Shown here piece by piece: positions 55,427 through 62,914 of a stretch of 64,000 nt of DNA (position 1 is the stretch's first letter; every line of letters begins with the position of its first letter). The stretch covers positions 1,116,001 through 1,180,000 of the forward strand of contig NZ_CP028908.1 in assembly GCF_024181725.1 (NCBI RefSeq). The letters run 5' to 3'. Position numbers and translations under genes: made by a program. A model generated the notes under the pieces. That model saw only the letters and a list, made by a program, of their open reading frames with translations. It made no database searches and was not told the DNA's origin. The DNA is from Bradyrhizobium sp. WD16 (GTDB taxonomy: Bacteria > Pseudomonadota > Alphaproteobacteria > Rhizobiales > Xanthobacteraceae).

Positions 55427-56134
55427 ATGTCCGACTCATCCCGCCCCCGCTACGCGATCTACTTCGTCCCCGACGCCGACAGCCCGCTCTACCGGTTCGG
55501 CGCCGGCCTGCTCGGTTACGACGCCTATCGAGGGACCTCGCTGACGCTGCCCGAGACGATGACACGCGCGACGGCCGACTGGGCCGCCGTCACCGAGGAG
55601 CCGCGCAAATACGGCTTCCACGCCACGCTCAAGGCGCCGATCGCCCTGGCCGATGGCACATCGGAGGCCGGCCTGATTACTGCCTGCGAGGATTTCACCG
55701 CCGCCCGCCGTATCATTCCGACGTTCCCGGCGGTCGTACGCGCCATCGGCGATTTCATCGCGCTTGTGCCCGAGCAGCAGCCGCCCGCCCTTGCGGACCT
55801 CGCGCAGCACTGCGTCGCCGCCTTCGACCGCTTCCGCGCCGCACTGACCGACACCGACCGGGCGCGGCGCAATCCGGCACAGCTCAGTCCGCGTCAGCGC
55901 GATCATCTCGAGCGCTGGGGCTATCCTTATGTGGGCGAGGACTTCCGCTTCCACATGACCCTGACCGGCCGCCTCGAGCCCGAGCGGCAGGGGCACATCC
56001 TGGACTTGCTTCGCGACGCCTTCGCCCAGACCGGCGTCGCCGCCATCCGCGTCGACCGCATCGCCTTGTGCCGGCAGGACGCGCCCGCGGCGCCCTTCCG
56101 CGTCCAGCGCGCGTTTCCACTGGCCGCGATCTGA
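55427..56134 (+). CDS. DUF1045 phosphonate-operon protein
   Basis: A 235-residue DUF1045 protein. YAIYFVPDADSPLYRFGAGLLGYDAYRG and EPRKYGFHATLKAPIALADGTS, then YVGEDFRFHMTLTGRL are characteristic. The two H-x-T/S motifs (HATLKAP, HMTLTG) make it a 2H-phosphoesterase-like fold, so a cyclic phosphodiester or similar could be its substrate. It is a known companion of C-P lyase operons. The start follows the PhnM-like stop by 9 nt. Specific reaction unknown. Confidence 0.85.
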   Translation: MSDSSRPRYAIYFVPDADSPLYRFGAGLLGYDAYRGTSLTLPETMTRATADWAAVTEEPRKYGFHATLKAPIALADGTSEAGLITACEDFTAARRIIPTFPAVVRAIGDFIALVPEQQPPALADLAQHCVAAFDRFRAALTDTDRARRNPAQLSPRQRDHLERWGYPYVGEDFRFHMTLTGRLEPERQGHILDLLRDAFAQTGVAAIRVDRIALCRQDAPAAPFRVQRAFPLAAI

Positions 56135-56155
56135 GCCTCACGACCCGCGCACCGA

Positions 56156-56500
56156 CTACTTGCGCTTGAGACTGAGAATATAGGCGACGAGGTCTTCGGT
56201 ATCCGTCGACGTCAGAATGATGTTGGGCATGGTGGGATGGCTGGAGGCGAGAAACACCTTCAACGACAGTTCCGTGCTCGACGGCATATTGGCGATGGCG
56301 ACGAAATCGGGCGCCTTCTTGCCGGGGTTGAGTGCGCCGGGCTCGACCGCATGGCACTCCCGGCACCAGGCGGTGGCGAGGCGGTGCCCCGCTTCGACCG
56401 GCGCGACTTCGCCGGCGGCGAGGCGGACGCGGATCAGGAACACCGCGACGATGATCAGCACCACCGCCAGAACGACGTGATACGGCTTGACGCGTGACAT
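56156..56500 (-). CDS. Membrane-anchored c-type cytochrome
   Basis: A 114-residue protein. N-terminal transmembrane segment (VVLAVVLIIVAVFLIRV), then a heme c motif CRECH near residue 46 and a distal methionine in SHPTMPNIILTSTDTEDLVAYILSLKRK. So it is a class I monoheme cytochrome facing the periplasm. GGAGGG precedes the ATG. A perfect FNR/FixK-type site is 56-69 nt upstream. Electron partner unknown. It converges with the DUF1045 gene, with a 21-nt gap. Confidence 0.88.
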   Translation of the reverse strand: MSRVKPYHVVLAVVLIIVAVFLIRVRLAAGEVAPVEAGHRLATAWCRECHAVEPGALNPGKKAPDFVAIANMPSSTELSLKVFLASSHPTMPNIILTSTDTEDLVAYILSLKRK

Positions 56501-56555
56501 CCGGCGGCCCTCCTGTCCGATCCTGTCCTGATTAGGATCTGGGTTGGTGCGGGCG

Positions 56556-56569
56556 TTGATGTGGATCAA
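56556..56569 (-). promoter_or_regulatory. FNR/FixK-type box before the cytochrome gene
   Basis: TTGAT-GTGG-ATCAA is a perfect match to TTGAT-N4-ATCAA. If centred at −41.5, transcription would begin about 20 nt before the cytochrome ATG, a normal class II layout. It indicates low-oxygen activation. Confidence 0.82.
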
Positions 56570-56643
56570 CGAGGGTGACGGCAAACGGCCGCGATCAAAT
56601 TCCGCCATGACGATCCAAAATGAACTGCCCGGCCGTCCGAGCT

Positions 56644-58086
56644 CTACGGCAGCGCCAGCTCGATGTCGGCATCTTCCGACGTTTCGTCGCCGGCGCGCGA
56701 GGGACGGACCACGGTGACCGCACAGCCCGCCTCGGCGGCGACACGCGCCGAGACGCTGCCGAGCAGCTTGCGCATCATGCTGTTCTGCCGTGCGCCGAGC
56801 AGCACGTGGTTGACGTGGTTGGCCCTGGCGAATTCCAGGATGGCGCCGGCGGGATCCACCGCCTCGATGACATGAACCGTGAGCCGGCTGGCCTCGAGCT
56901 TGAGAGGTTCGGCCCAGTGCCGCAGCGCCACCAGACGATCGATATGCTTGTTGTGACCTGCGGCGTCGAGAGTGGTGTCGAGCGCGATGCGGTTGAGCTT
57001 CATCACGTTGATGCAAGCGAGCCGCGCCGCCGGCAATGTCGCCATGATCCGGCCCGCCATCACCCGCAGTTCATCGTTGAGCACTGCCGTGCCGGACAGA
57101 TCGACCGCCACGGCAATGATCGGGGCGGCGTCGAGCTGGCTCGATACCGAGCTGCGACGCGGCCGCTTGAGGTCGTTGTTGAAGCGCCGGCGCAGCACCG
57201 CCGACCACGAATCGCGCTTGAGCCGCTCCGAGCGCGTGGTCAGCTTGACCTCGGTCGGGTGGGTGAGATCGAACGCGAGTTGGGCGGCGGTCGGATGGCG
57301 CCAGGCCGGCTCGACTTCGAGGCAGCGCAGCACGATCTCCTGCAGCCATGGCGGATAATCGGCGCGCAACGCCCGCGGCGGCTGCGGATCACGCCACAGC
57401 CGCCGGCGCATGCCGCGCAGCGTCTCGGCCTCGCCGAACGGCCGCGCCCCGGTGGTGAAGAAATAGAGCAGCACTCCGAGCGAAAACAGGTCGCTGCGCG
57501 GATCGTTGCGCACCCCGAGCAGCCGCTCCGGTGCCATATAGGGCGCCGTGCCGAAGGGCAGGCGAAATTCCTCCTGCATCAGGTCGGGAAGCTGATCGTG
57601 GCAAGCCAGGCCGAAGTCGAGCAGCACCGCCTCACCGGTCGGGCGGAACATGATGTTGCTCGGCTTGATGTCGTGATGAATGACATGCTGACGGTGCAAG
57701 TCCTGCACCGCAACCGCGATCCTGGCGCCGATGTCGACCGCCTCGCCGTAGGACAGCGGCAGGTCGGGCAGGCGCGACAGCAGCGTCTTGCCCGGGATCT
57801 GCTCGATCACCACGAAGGGCCGGGCCGAAAGATCGCCGGAAGCGATGTAGGCCGGGACATGCACGCCCGTCAGCCGGGGCAGGATCATCTGCTCCATCTC
57901 GAAGCTGACGATCGCCGCCGGATCCTCGCCCTCGCCGAATTTCGGGATCTTCATCAGCATGGACAGCGACAGGTCGGGTCGCGTCACCCGCCACAGCGAG
58001 GCCATGCCGCCGCGGTGCAGCCGCTCCTCGAGGCGGAAGCCGTCGATCACGCTGCCTGGTTCGAAGACGGGTTTCACCACGAGCAT
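56644..58086 (-). CDS. Ser/Thr protein kinase-UspA fusion
   Basis: A 480-residue protein. The kinase domain covers residues about 15-280: a glycine-rich loop HRGGMAS, Lys46 in MLMKIPKF, catalytic Asp139 in VIHHDIKPSNIMF (HHD in place of HRD), DFG at 157-159, and MAPERLLG. A UspA domain follows from about residue 320 (APIIAVAVDLSGT to LLGARQNSMMRKLLGSVSARVAAEAGCAVTVVRP), with a Usp-like ATP-binding loop. It has no transmembrane segment. ATG at 58086 begins the kinase; upstream frame begins with TTG. It follows a metallophosphoesterase gene by 30 nt, so the two may act as kinase and phosphatase. Role inferred to be stress or low-oxygen signalling. Confidence 0.87.
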   Translation of the reverse strand: MLVVKPVFEPGSVIDGFRLEERLHRGGMASLWRVTRPDLSLSMLMKIPKFGEGEDPAAIVSFEMEQMILPRLTGVHVPAYIASGDLSARPFVVIEQIPGKTLLSRLPDLPLSYGEAVDIGARIAVAVQDLHRQHVIHHDIKPSNIMFRPTGEAVLLDFGLACHDQLPDLMQEEFRLPFGTAPYMAPERLLGVRNDPRSDLFSLGVLLYFFTTGARPFGEAETLRGMRRRLWRDPQPPRALRADYPPWLQEIVLRCLEVEPAWRHPTAAQLAFDLTHPTEVKLTTRSERLKRDSWSAVLRRRFNNDLKRPRRSSVSSQLDAAPIIAVAVDLSGTAVLNDELRVMAGRIMATLPAARLACINVMKLNRIALDTTLDAAGHNKHIDRLVALRHWAEPLKLEASRLTVHVIEAVDPAGAILEFARANHVNHVLLGARQNSMMRKLLGSVSARVAAEAGCAVTVVRPSRAGDETSEDADIELALP

Positions 58087-58116
58087 GCCCCCTGCTTCAT
58101 GTCGTCGCCTCTGCAA

Positions 58117-58857
58117 TCACCTGCCGACGAACAACCGGTCGGCGAGGCGCTCCGGCAGGCCGCGCTCCAGGATGCGCGCCGCGGCCGCCGCCACGTCGTA
58201 GGGCACGCGCCGGAATGTGATTTCGTTCGTAGCGGTATCGAGAACGGCGTAAGCCGCGGCGGGGTTGCCGTCCCGGGGCTGGCCGACGGAGCCCAGCACG
58301 GCCAGCCACTGCCGTCCCGGCGTCAGGCGGATCGGCACGTCGGCCACCGGGGTGAAAGAGGTCATCTTGCCGGTCACCGACATGGAATACAGCGCCGGCT
58401 TGTGGATATGGCCGCAGAAACTCAGTGGAACGGACGTCGCCTGCAGGCTGTGCGCGGCGACGGCGCCGTCGCTGACATAGGTCCACTGCCCCGGCCGGCT
58501 CGCCTCGGAATGAACATAGAGCCGTCCATCATCTTCATGGGTGAGCGGCAGCGCGGCGAGGAACTGGCGCTGCGCCGCGCCGAGTTCGCCCCGCGTCCAC
58601 TCGATCGCCGCCGCCGCTTCGGCGTTCATCTGGACCCGCGGATTGCCGACCGCGCTATCGTGATTGCCGAGCACCGCCGGCGCGCCCCGAGCAACCAGAT
58701 CCATGACGGTCTCGACGACCCATTCGGGGTCGCCGCCATAGCCGACATAATCGCCGAGCAGTACGATGCGATCGATCGCCTGGTCGCGCAGCTGGGCTAG
58801 GCAGGCCGAAAATGCCTGACGGTTTGCGTGAATGTCGGCAAGAAACGCGATACGCAT
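58117..58857 (-). CDS. Calcineurin-like metallophosphoesterase
   Basis: A 246-residue protein of the YfcE/DUF2437-like metallophosphoesterase fold. Motifs: FLADIHANRQAF (DxH), LLGDYVGYGGDP (GDxxxxG), LGNHDSAVG (GNHD), and the C-terminal SFCGHIHKPALY (GHxH). So the two-metal centre is complete. Substrate unknown. Upstream 21 codons open in frame are not family-like. It is just upstream of the kinase gene, suggesting antagonistic activities, which is not proven. Confidence 0.9.
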   Translation of the reverse strand: MRIAFLADIHANRQAFSACLAQLRDQAIDRIVLLGDYVGYGGDPEWVVETVMDLVARGAPAVLGNHDSAVGNPRVQMNAEAAAAIEWTRGELGAAQRQFLAALPLTHEDDGRLYVHSEASRPGQWTYVSDGAVAAHSLQATSVPLSFCGHIHKPALYSMSVTGKMTSFTPVADVPIRLTPGRQWLAVLGSVGQPRDGNPAAAYAVLDTATNEITFRRVPYDVAAAAARILERGLPERLADRLFVGR

Positions 58858-59093
58858 GGCCTCGCCCCCGAGCCTCCCTGATCCCTTGGCGCCTTCCCGT
58901 GGCGCGGTCTCTCGGCGCACGGTCTCCTGACAGCCTTGCCGGCGCTGTGTCGCCGTGTTCCGGAGCGATCACAGCCTGTGCCGGCGACAAACGCCACCCC
59001 GGCGAAAGTCGCACCGTTGCGCCGTCCTGGCCTGGAATTGTCCGCGCCGCGATGGGCCCTTGCTATCTCTGGCGCGGCACGGTCGGCAAGAGG

Positions 59094-59107
59094 TTGACGA
59101 ATATCAA
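59094..59107. promoter_or_regulatory. Possible FNR/FixK-like box
   Basis: TTGAC-GAAT-ATCAA differs from the consensus TTGAT-N4-ATCAA at one position. It is 237 nt before the metallophosphoesterase ATG, in the 260-bp gap behind arginase. The distance needs a long leader if functional, so I treat it as tentative. Confidence 0.35.
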
Positions 59108-59117
59108 AGGCTGCCGG

Positions 59118-60116
59118 TCACGAAACTGCCAGCAGGCCTTCGGCCGCGAGCACATCGGCCGCGAGCACATCGGTCGCGGCGGCGCCGAGCAGGCCTGCGA
59201 TCAGATCGACCGTGAGGCGGACGGTCCGCCCCTCATCATCGAGCGGCGGGTTCAATTCGACGACATCGACGGCGCGCACCAGCCCGGAGACGCGCAGCCG
59301 TTCGAGAATCAGCAGGACAGTCGAAAGATCGATGCCGCCGGGCTCGGCGGTGCCGACCGCCGGCGCCAGGGACGGATCGAGCACATCGACGTCAAAAGAG
59401 ACATGAAGAACGCCGCCGCAGGCATCGACGCGCGCCAGCAGGCTCTCCAGCGCCGCCATGGCGCCGCCTGCGGCGATGTCGGCCATGGAAGTGACCGTTA
59501 TCGGCCGCGCCTCGACCAGGAGACGCTCCAGCGAATCCACCGAGCGCAGGCCAAACAACGTCAGGCGATCGGGCGCGATCGAGGCCCGGGGACCACCGGC
59601 GAGGAGATCGTCGAGCCCCGCCTCGCCGCAGAGAAAGGCGGCCGCCATGCCGTGCAGATTGCCGGTCGGGGTGATCGCCGGGGTGTTGTAATCGGCATGG
59701 GCATCGATCCACAGGACGAACAGCGGCCGGTCCATCTCGCGCCAGTAACGCGCCACGCCGTTGATCGTCCCCATCGACAGGCTGTGATCGCCGCCCAGAA
59801 ACACCGGCACCGCGCCGCTGCGCGCGAGTTCGTAGGCATGCGTACTGATCGCGCAGGTCCAGGCCCTGAGCGCCGCGTAGTTGTTGACGTTCGGCGGCCT
59901 GCCTGCTCCGCAGGCCAGCGACGGCAGCACCTGGACGTCGCCGTAGTCGGCAACCTTGCAGCCGGCGGCGGCGAGGCGCTCCTTCAGGCCGGCCGCGCGC
60001 AGCGCGGCAGGGCCGAACACACAGCCGGGATGGGGAGCGCCGCTGCCGAGCGGAACTCCCAATAGCGCGATCCGACCCTCAGGCCGCGACGGCGATCTTG
60101 CGCGGACTTGCGCCAT
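59118..60116 (-). CDS. rocF: Arginase (ureohydrolase family)
   Basis: A 332-residue ureohydrolase. Mn ligands: FLGGDHSLSMG (His111), WIDAHADYNTP (Asp138, His140, Asp142), SFDVDVLDPSLAP (Asp242, Asp244). Gene length and motifs favour arginase over agmatinase. It hydrolyses arginine to ornithine and urea. The ATG overlaps spoVR by 38 nt; AGGAG is very close to it. The C-terminus has a duplicated DVLAA from a 15-bp tandem repeat. It is the last gene of a prkA-yeaH-spoVR-arginase run. Confidence 0.87.
   Translation of the reverse strand: MAQVRARSPSRPEGRIALLGVPLGSGAPHPGCVFGPAALRAAGLKERLAAAGCKVADYGDVQVLPSLACGAGRPPNVNNYAALRAWTCAISTHAYELARSGAVPVFLGGDHSLSMGTINGVARYWREMDRPLFVLWIDAHADYNTPAITPTGNLHGMAAAFLCGEAGLDDLLAGGPRASIAPDRLTLFGLRSVDSLERLLVEARPITVTSMADIAAGGAMAALESLLARVDACGGVLHVSFDVDVLDPSLAPAVGTAEPGGIDLSTVLLILERLRVSGLVRAVDVVELNPPLDDEGRTVRLTVDLIAGLLGAAATDVLAADVLAAEGLLAVS
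59141..59170. repeat. 15-bp perfect tandem duplication in the arginase 3' end
   Basis: CGGCCGCGAGCACAT occurs twice in tandem, encoding DVLAADVLAA in the arginase C-terminal tail. Reading frame is kept. Confidence 0.9.
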
Positions 60117-61629
60117 GCTCCTTCAGCACCGTCTCGGTGGTGTCGACCTCCTGGAGCGAAACGTCGTAGCTCCAGAGGTCGGCGAGATGCTGCAGCACCA
60201 GCCGCGCGTCCGATTCATTGAGCAGCCCCCCATTTACAACGCGATGTCGCAGGAGAAGGCGGCGGTCGCCGGCGAGATCGACGTCCACCACCTCGATATT
60301 GGCTTCGGTGAGCCCGATATCATACTGCCGGGCCAACTCGCGGCGGATCCGGCGATAGCCGCGCTCGTCGTGGATCGCGGCGACGCGAATGCCGTCGCTG
60401 TCGGCCGGATCATCATGAAGATGGAACAGCCGCAGCTGCCGGATCAGCCGCGGGCTGAGGAACTGGCTGATAAAGCTCTCGTCGCGATAATTGGCCCAGA
60501 TGTCGCGCAGCACGCCCATGGCGTCGCCCCTGCCCGCGATCTCCGGGAACCAGTCGCGATCCTCCTGCTCCGGCTCGGTGACGATGCGCTCGATGTCGCG
60601 CATCATGCCGAAACCCAGCGCATAGGGATTGAAACCGGAAAAGCGCGGATCGTCAAAGCCCGGCTGGAACACCACATTGGTGTGGGACTGCAGGAACTCC
60701 AGGAAATTGCCGTCGGTCAGCCGGCCCTGCTCGTGCAGCCGGTTCATGATCCGGTAATGCACATAGGTCGCGGTCCCCTCGTTCATGACCTTGGTCATGC
60801 CCTGGGGATAGAAATACTGGGCGATATGGCGCACGATGCGCAGCAATTCGCGCTGCCAGGCCTGCAGCCGCGGCGCCGACTTCTCCAGAAAATACAGGAT
60901 GTTTTCCTGCGGCAGGCCGAGCATCGCCCGTCGCCGGTCGATGCTGAGCTCGGACGCCGTCTTGCCGGGGCCGGTGGGCACGGTGCGCCAGATCAGTTCG
61001 TTGAAGGCACGCTCCTGGTGGGTGCGCCGCTCCTGCTCCTTCTTTTCCTCGGCGCGCAGGTCCGGGGTCTTCTTGCCGGGATAGCGGAAGACGCCGTGGG
61101 ACATCAGTGCATGGGCGGCGTCGAGCGTACGCTCGACCGCCAGCTGACCGTGATGCTCCTCGCATTGCGCGATGTAGCTCTTGGCGAAGTTCAGGTAGTC
61201 GAGGATGCCCTCCGCGTCGGTCCACTGCCGGAACAGGTAATTGTTCTTGAAGAAATGGTTGTGGCCGAAGGCTGCGTGGGCGATCACCAGCGTCTGCATC
61301 GTCGCCGTGTTCTCCTCCATCAGATAGGAGATGCAGGGCGAGGAGTTGATGACGATCTCGTAGGCGAGGCCCATCAGGCCCTTGCGGTAGAACGCCTCCT
61401 GGTGGGCGAAGTGCTTGCCGAAGGACCAGTGCTTGTAGAACAGCGGCATGCCGACCGACGAATAGGCGTCGAGCATCTGTTCGGCGGTGATCACCTCGAT
61501 CTGGTTGGGATAGACATCGAGACCGAGCTCCTTGAGAGCGATCTGCTCGCAAGCCTCGTGGATGCGCTGCAGGTCGGGGAAATCCCAGTCGGCGCCGACG
61601 AACAGGGGACCGGACGCAAGGTGACTCAC
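60079..61629 (-). CDS. spoVR: SpoVR-family protein
   Basis: A 516-residue SpoVR/YcgB. Characteristic are YPNQIEVITAEQMLDAYSSVGMPLFYKHWSFGKHF, YEIVINSSPCISYLMEENTATMQTLVIAHAAFGHNHFFKNNYLF, and KVMNEGTATYVHYRIMNRLHEQG. Known in sporulation in Bacillus and as YcgB in E. coli; molecular role unclear. The GTG start overlaps the DUF444 stop (GTGA). It is grouped with PrkA and YeaH as in other proteobacteria. Confidence 0.94.
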   Translation of the reverse strand: MSHLASGPLFVGADWDFPDLQRIHEACEQIALKELGLDVYPNQIEVITAEQMLDAYSSVGMPLFYKHWSFGKHFAHQEAFYRKGLMGLAYEIVINSSPCISYLMEENTATMQTLVIAHAAFGHNHFFKNNYLFRQWTDAEGILDYLNFAKSYIAQCEEHHGQLAVERTLDAAHALMSHGVFRYPGKKTPDLRAEEKKEQERRTHQERAFNELIWRTVPTGPGKTASELSIDRRRAMLGLPQENILYFLEKSAPRLQAWQRELLRIVRHIAQYFYPQGMTKVMNEGTATYVHYRIMNRLHEQGRLTDGNFLEFLQSHTNVVFQPGFDDPRFSGFNPYALGFGMMRDIERIVTEPEQEDRDWFPEIAGRGDAMGVLRDIWANYRDESFISQFLSPRLIRQLRLFHLHDDPADSDGIRVAAIHDERGYRRIRRELARQYDIGLTEANIEVVDVDLAGDRRLLLRHRVVNGGLLNESDARLVLQHLADLWSYDVSLQEVDTTETVLKEHGASPRKIAVAA

Positions 61630-62894
61630 GGGGCGGCCTTCTCGTTGTTGCGACGACGCTGGAACAGATCGTGGAAGACCGGGAAGATCTCGCTGCGTTC
61701 GCTGACCTTGCGCATGGAGAGCGGAGCGCCATCGGACTGAAGGCGCTGATACAGCGTCCACAGCGACGAATCCGGCATATTGACGAAGCCGCCGGGCTCG
61801 GAGACCTCGAGATAGGCGAAGTACTGGGTGACCGGCAGGATAAAGTCGCGCAGGATGCGCCCGGTCGTCTCGCCGTCGGAATAGGAATTATCTCCGTCGG
61901 AGCTCTGCGCCGCGTAGATATTCCAGTCCGACGGACGATAGCGCGTACGGAGGATGTCGTGCATCGCCTGCAGCGCGCTCGACACCAGCGTGCCGCCCGA
62001 GGCCGGACCGCGAAAGAAGGTCTCCTCGTCCACCTCCTCGGCTCGGTCGGTGTGACGGATGAAGACGATCTCGACATGGCGATAGCGCCGCGTGAGAAAG
62101 ATGTAGAGCAGCATGTAGAAGCGCTTGGCGAGGTCCTTCATGTGCTCGGACATCGAGCCCGACACGTCCATCAGGCAGAACATCACCGCCTGGGCGATCG
62201 GCTTCGGCACCGTCTCGAATCGACGATAGCGGATGTCGATCGGATCGATGAAGGGGATGCGCTTGACCTTGGCCTTCATCGATTCGATCTGGGCCAGCAG
62301 CTGCGCTCGCTCGCCCTCGTCGCAGGTCTCGAGCCTCGCCTCGAGCTCTTCGATATCCTCCGGCCGAGGGCGCCTGAGGGCAACGCGTCGCGCCAGCGCC
62401 AGGCGGACCGTGCGACTGACTGAAAGATTGGCAGGCGAGCCGCTCACGGCATAGCCGGCACGGCGCAACCCCTCGTGCTCGGCCTCCGCGAGGCTGCGCT
62501 TGGCGAGGTCGGGTAATTCGAGATCGTCGAGGAAGAGATCGAGGAATTCCTCGCGGGTCAGCACGAAGCGGAAGGCGTCCTCGCTGTCGCCTTCGCCGGG
62601 CTCCTGCGGCCTGCCGCCGGATTCGCCGGAGCGTGGCAGCACGTCGCCCTCGATGAATTCCTTGTTGCCGGGCAGGATGAGATCGCGCTTGCCGGAACCA
62701 CGCCGCAGCCGGGGCTCGTGGGTGCCGTCGAGGGGGATCGAAACCTCCCCGCCCTCCATGACGTCACGGATGCCGCGACTCTGCGAGGTATCCTTGACCG
62801 CGCGCTGGACCAATGCCTTGGCGCGACGCAGGAAACGCTGCCGGTTTTCCAGACTCTTGCTGCTCGGATTCAGCCGACGATCAACGATGTACAT
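61626..62894 (-). CDS. yeaH: YeaH-like DUF444 protein with vWA domain
   Basis: A 422-residue DUF444 protein. MYIVDRRLNPSSKSLENRQRFLRRAKALVQRAVKD is the family N-terminus. The metal-ion-dependent site DVSGSMSEHMKD starts the von Willebrand A fold, followed by VEIVFIRHTDRAEEVDEETFFRGPASGGTLVSSAL. Partner of the PrkA kinase in the YeaG-YeaH pair of E. coli, linked to nitrogen starvation and stress. The C-terminal stop overlaps the spoVR start. Begins 20 nt after prkA stop. Confidence 0.93.
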   Translation of the reverse strand: MYIVDRRLNPSSKSLENRQRFLRRAKALVQRAVKDTSQSRGIRDVMEGGEVSIPLDGTHEPRLRRGSGKRDLILPGNKEFIEGDVLPRSGESGGRPQEPGEGDSEDAFRFVLTREEFLDLFLDDLELPDLAKRSLAEAEHEGLRRAGYAVSGSPANLSVSRTVRLALARRVALRRPRPEDIEELEARLETCDEGERAQLLAQIESMKAKVKRIPFIDPIDIRYRRFETVPKPIAQAVMFCLMDVSGSMSEHMKDLAKRFYMLLYIFLTRRYRHVEIVFIRHTDRAEEVDEETFFRGPASGGTLVSSALQAMHDILRTRYRPSDWNIYAAQSSDGDNSYSDGETTGRILRDFILPVTQYFAYLEVSEPGGFVNMPDSSLWTLYQRLQSDGAPLSMRKVSERSEIFPVFHDLFQRRRNNEKAAP

Positions 62895-62914
62895 TGCGGC
62901 CTTCCGCAGTCGCC

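Noticed and set aside
56620-58800. 726-codon plus-strand frame opposite the kinase and phosphoesterase
   Set aside because: Spans two unrelated real genes on the other strand; no domain seen.
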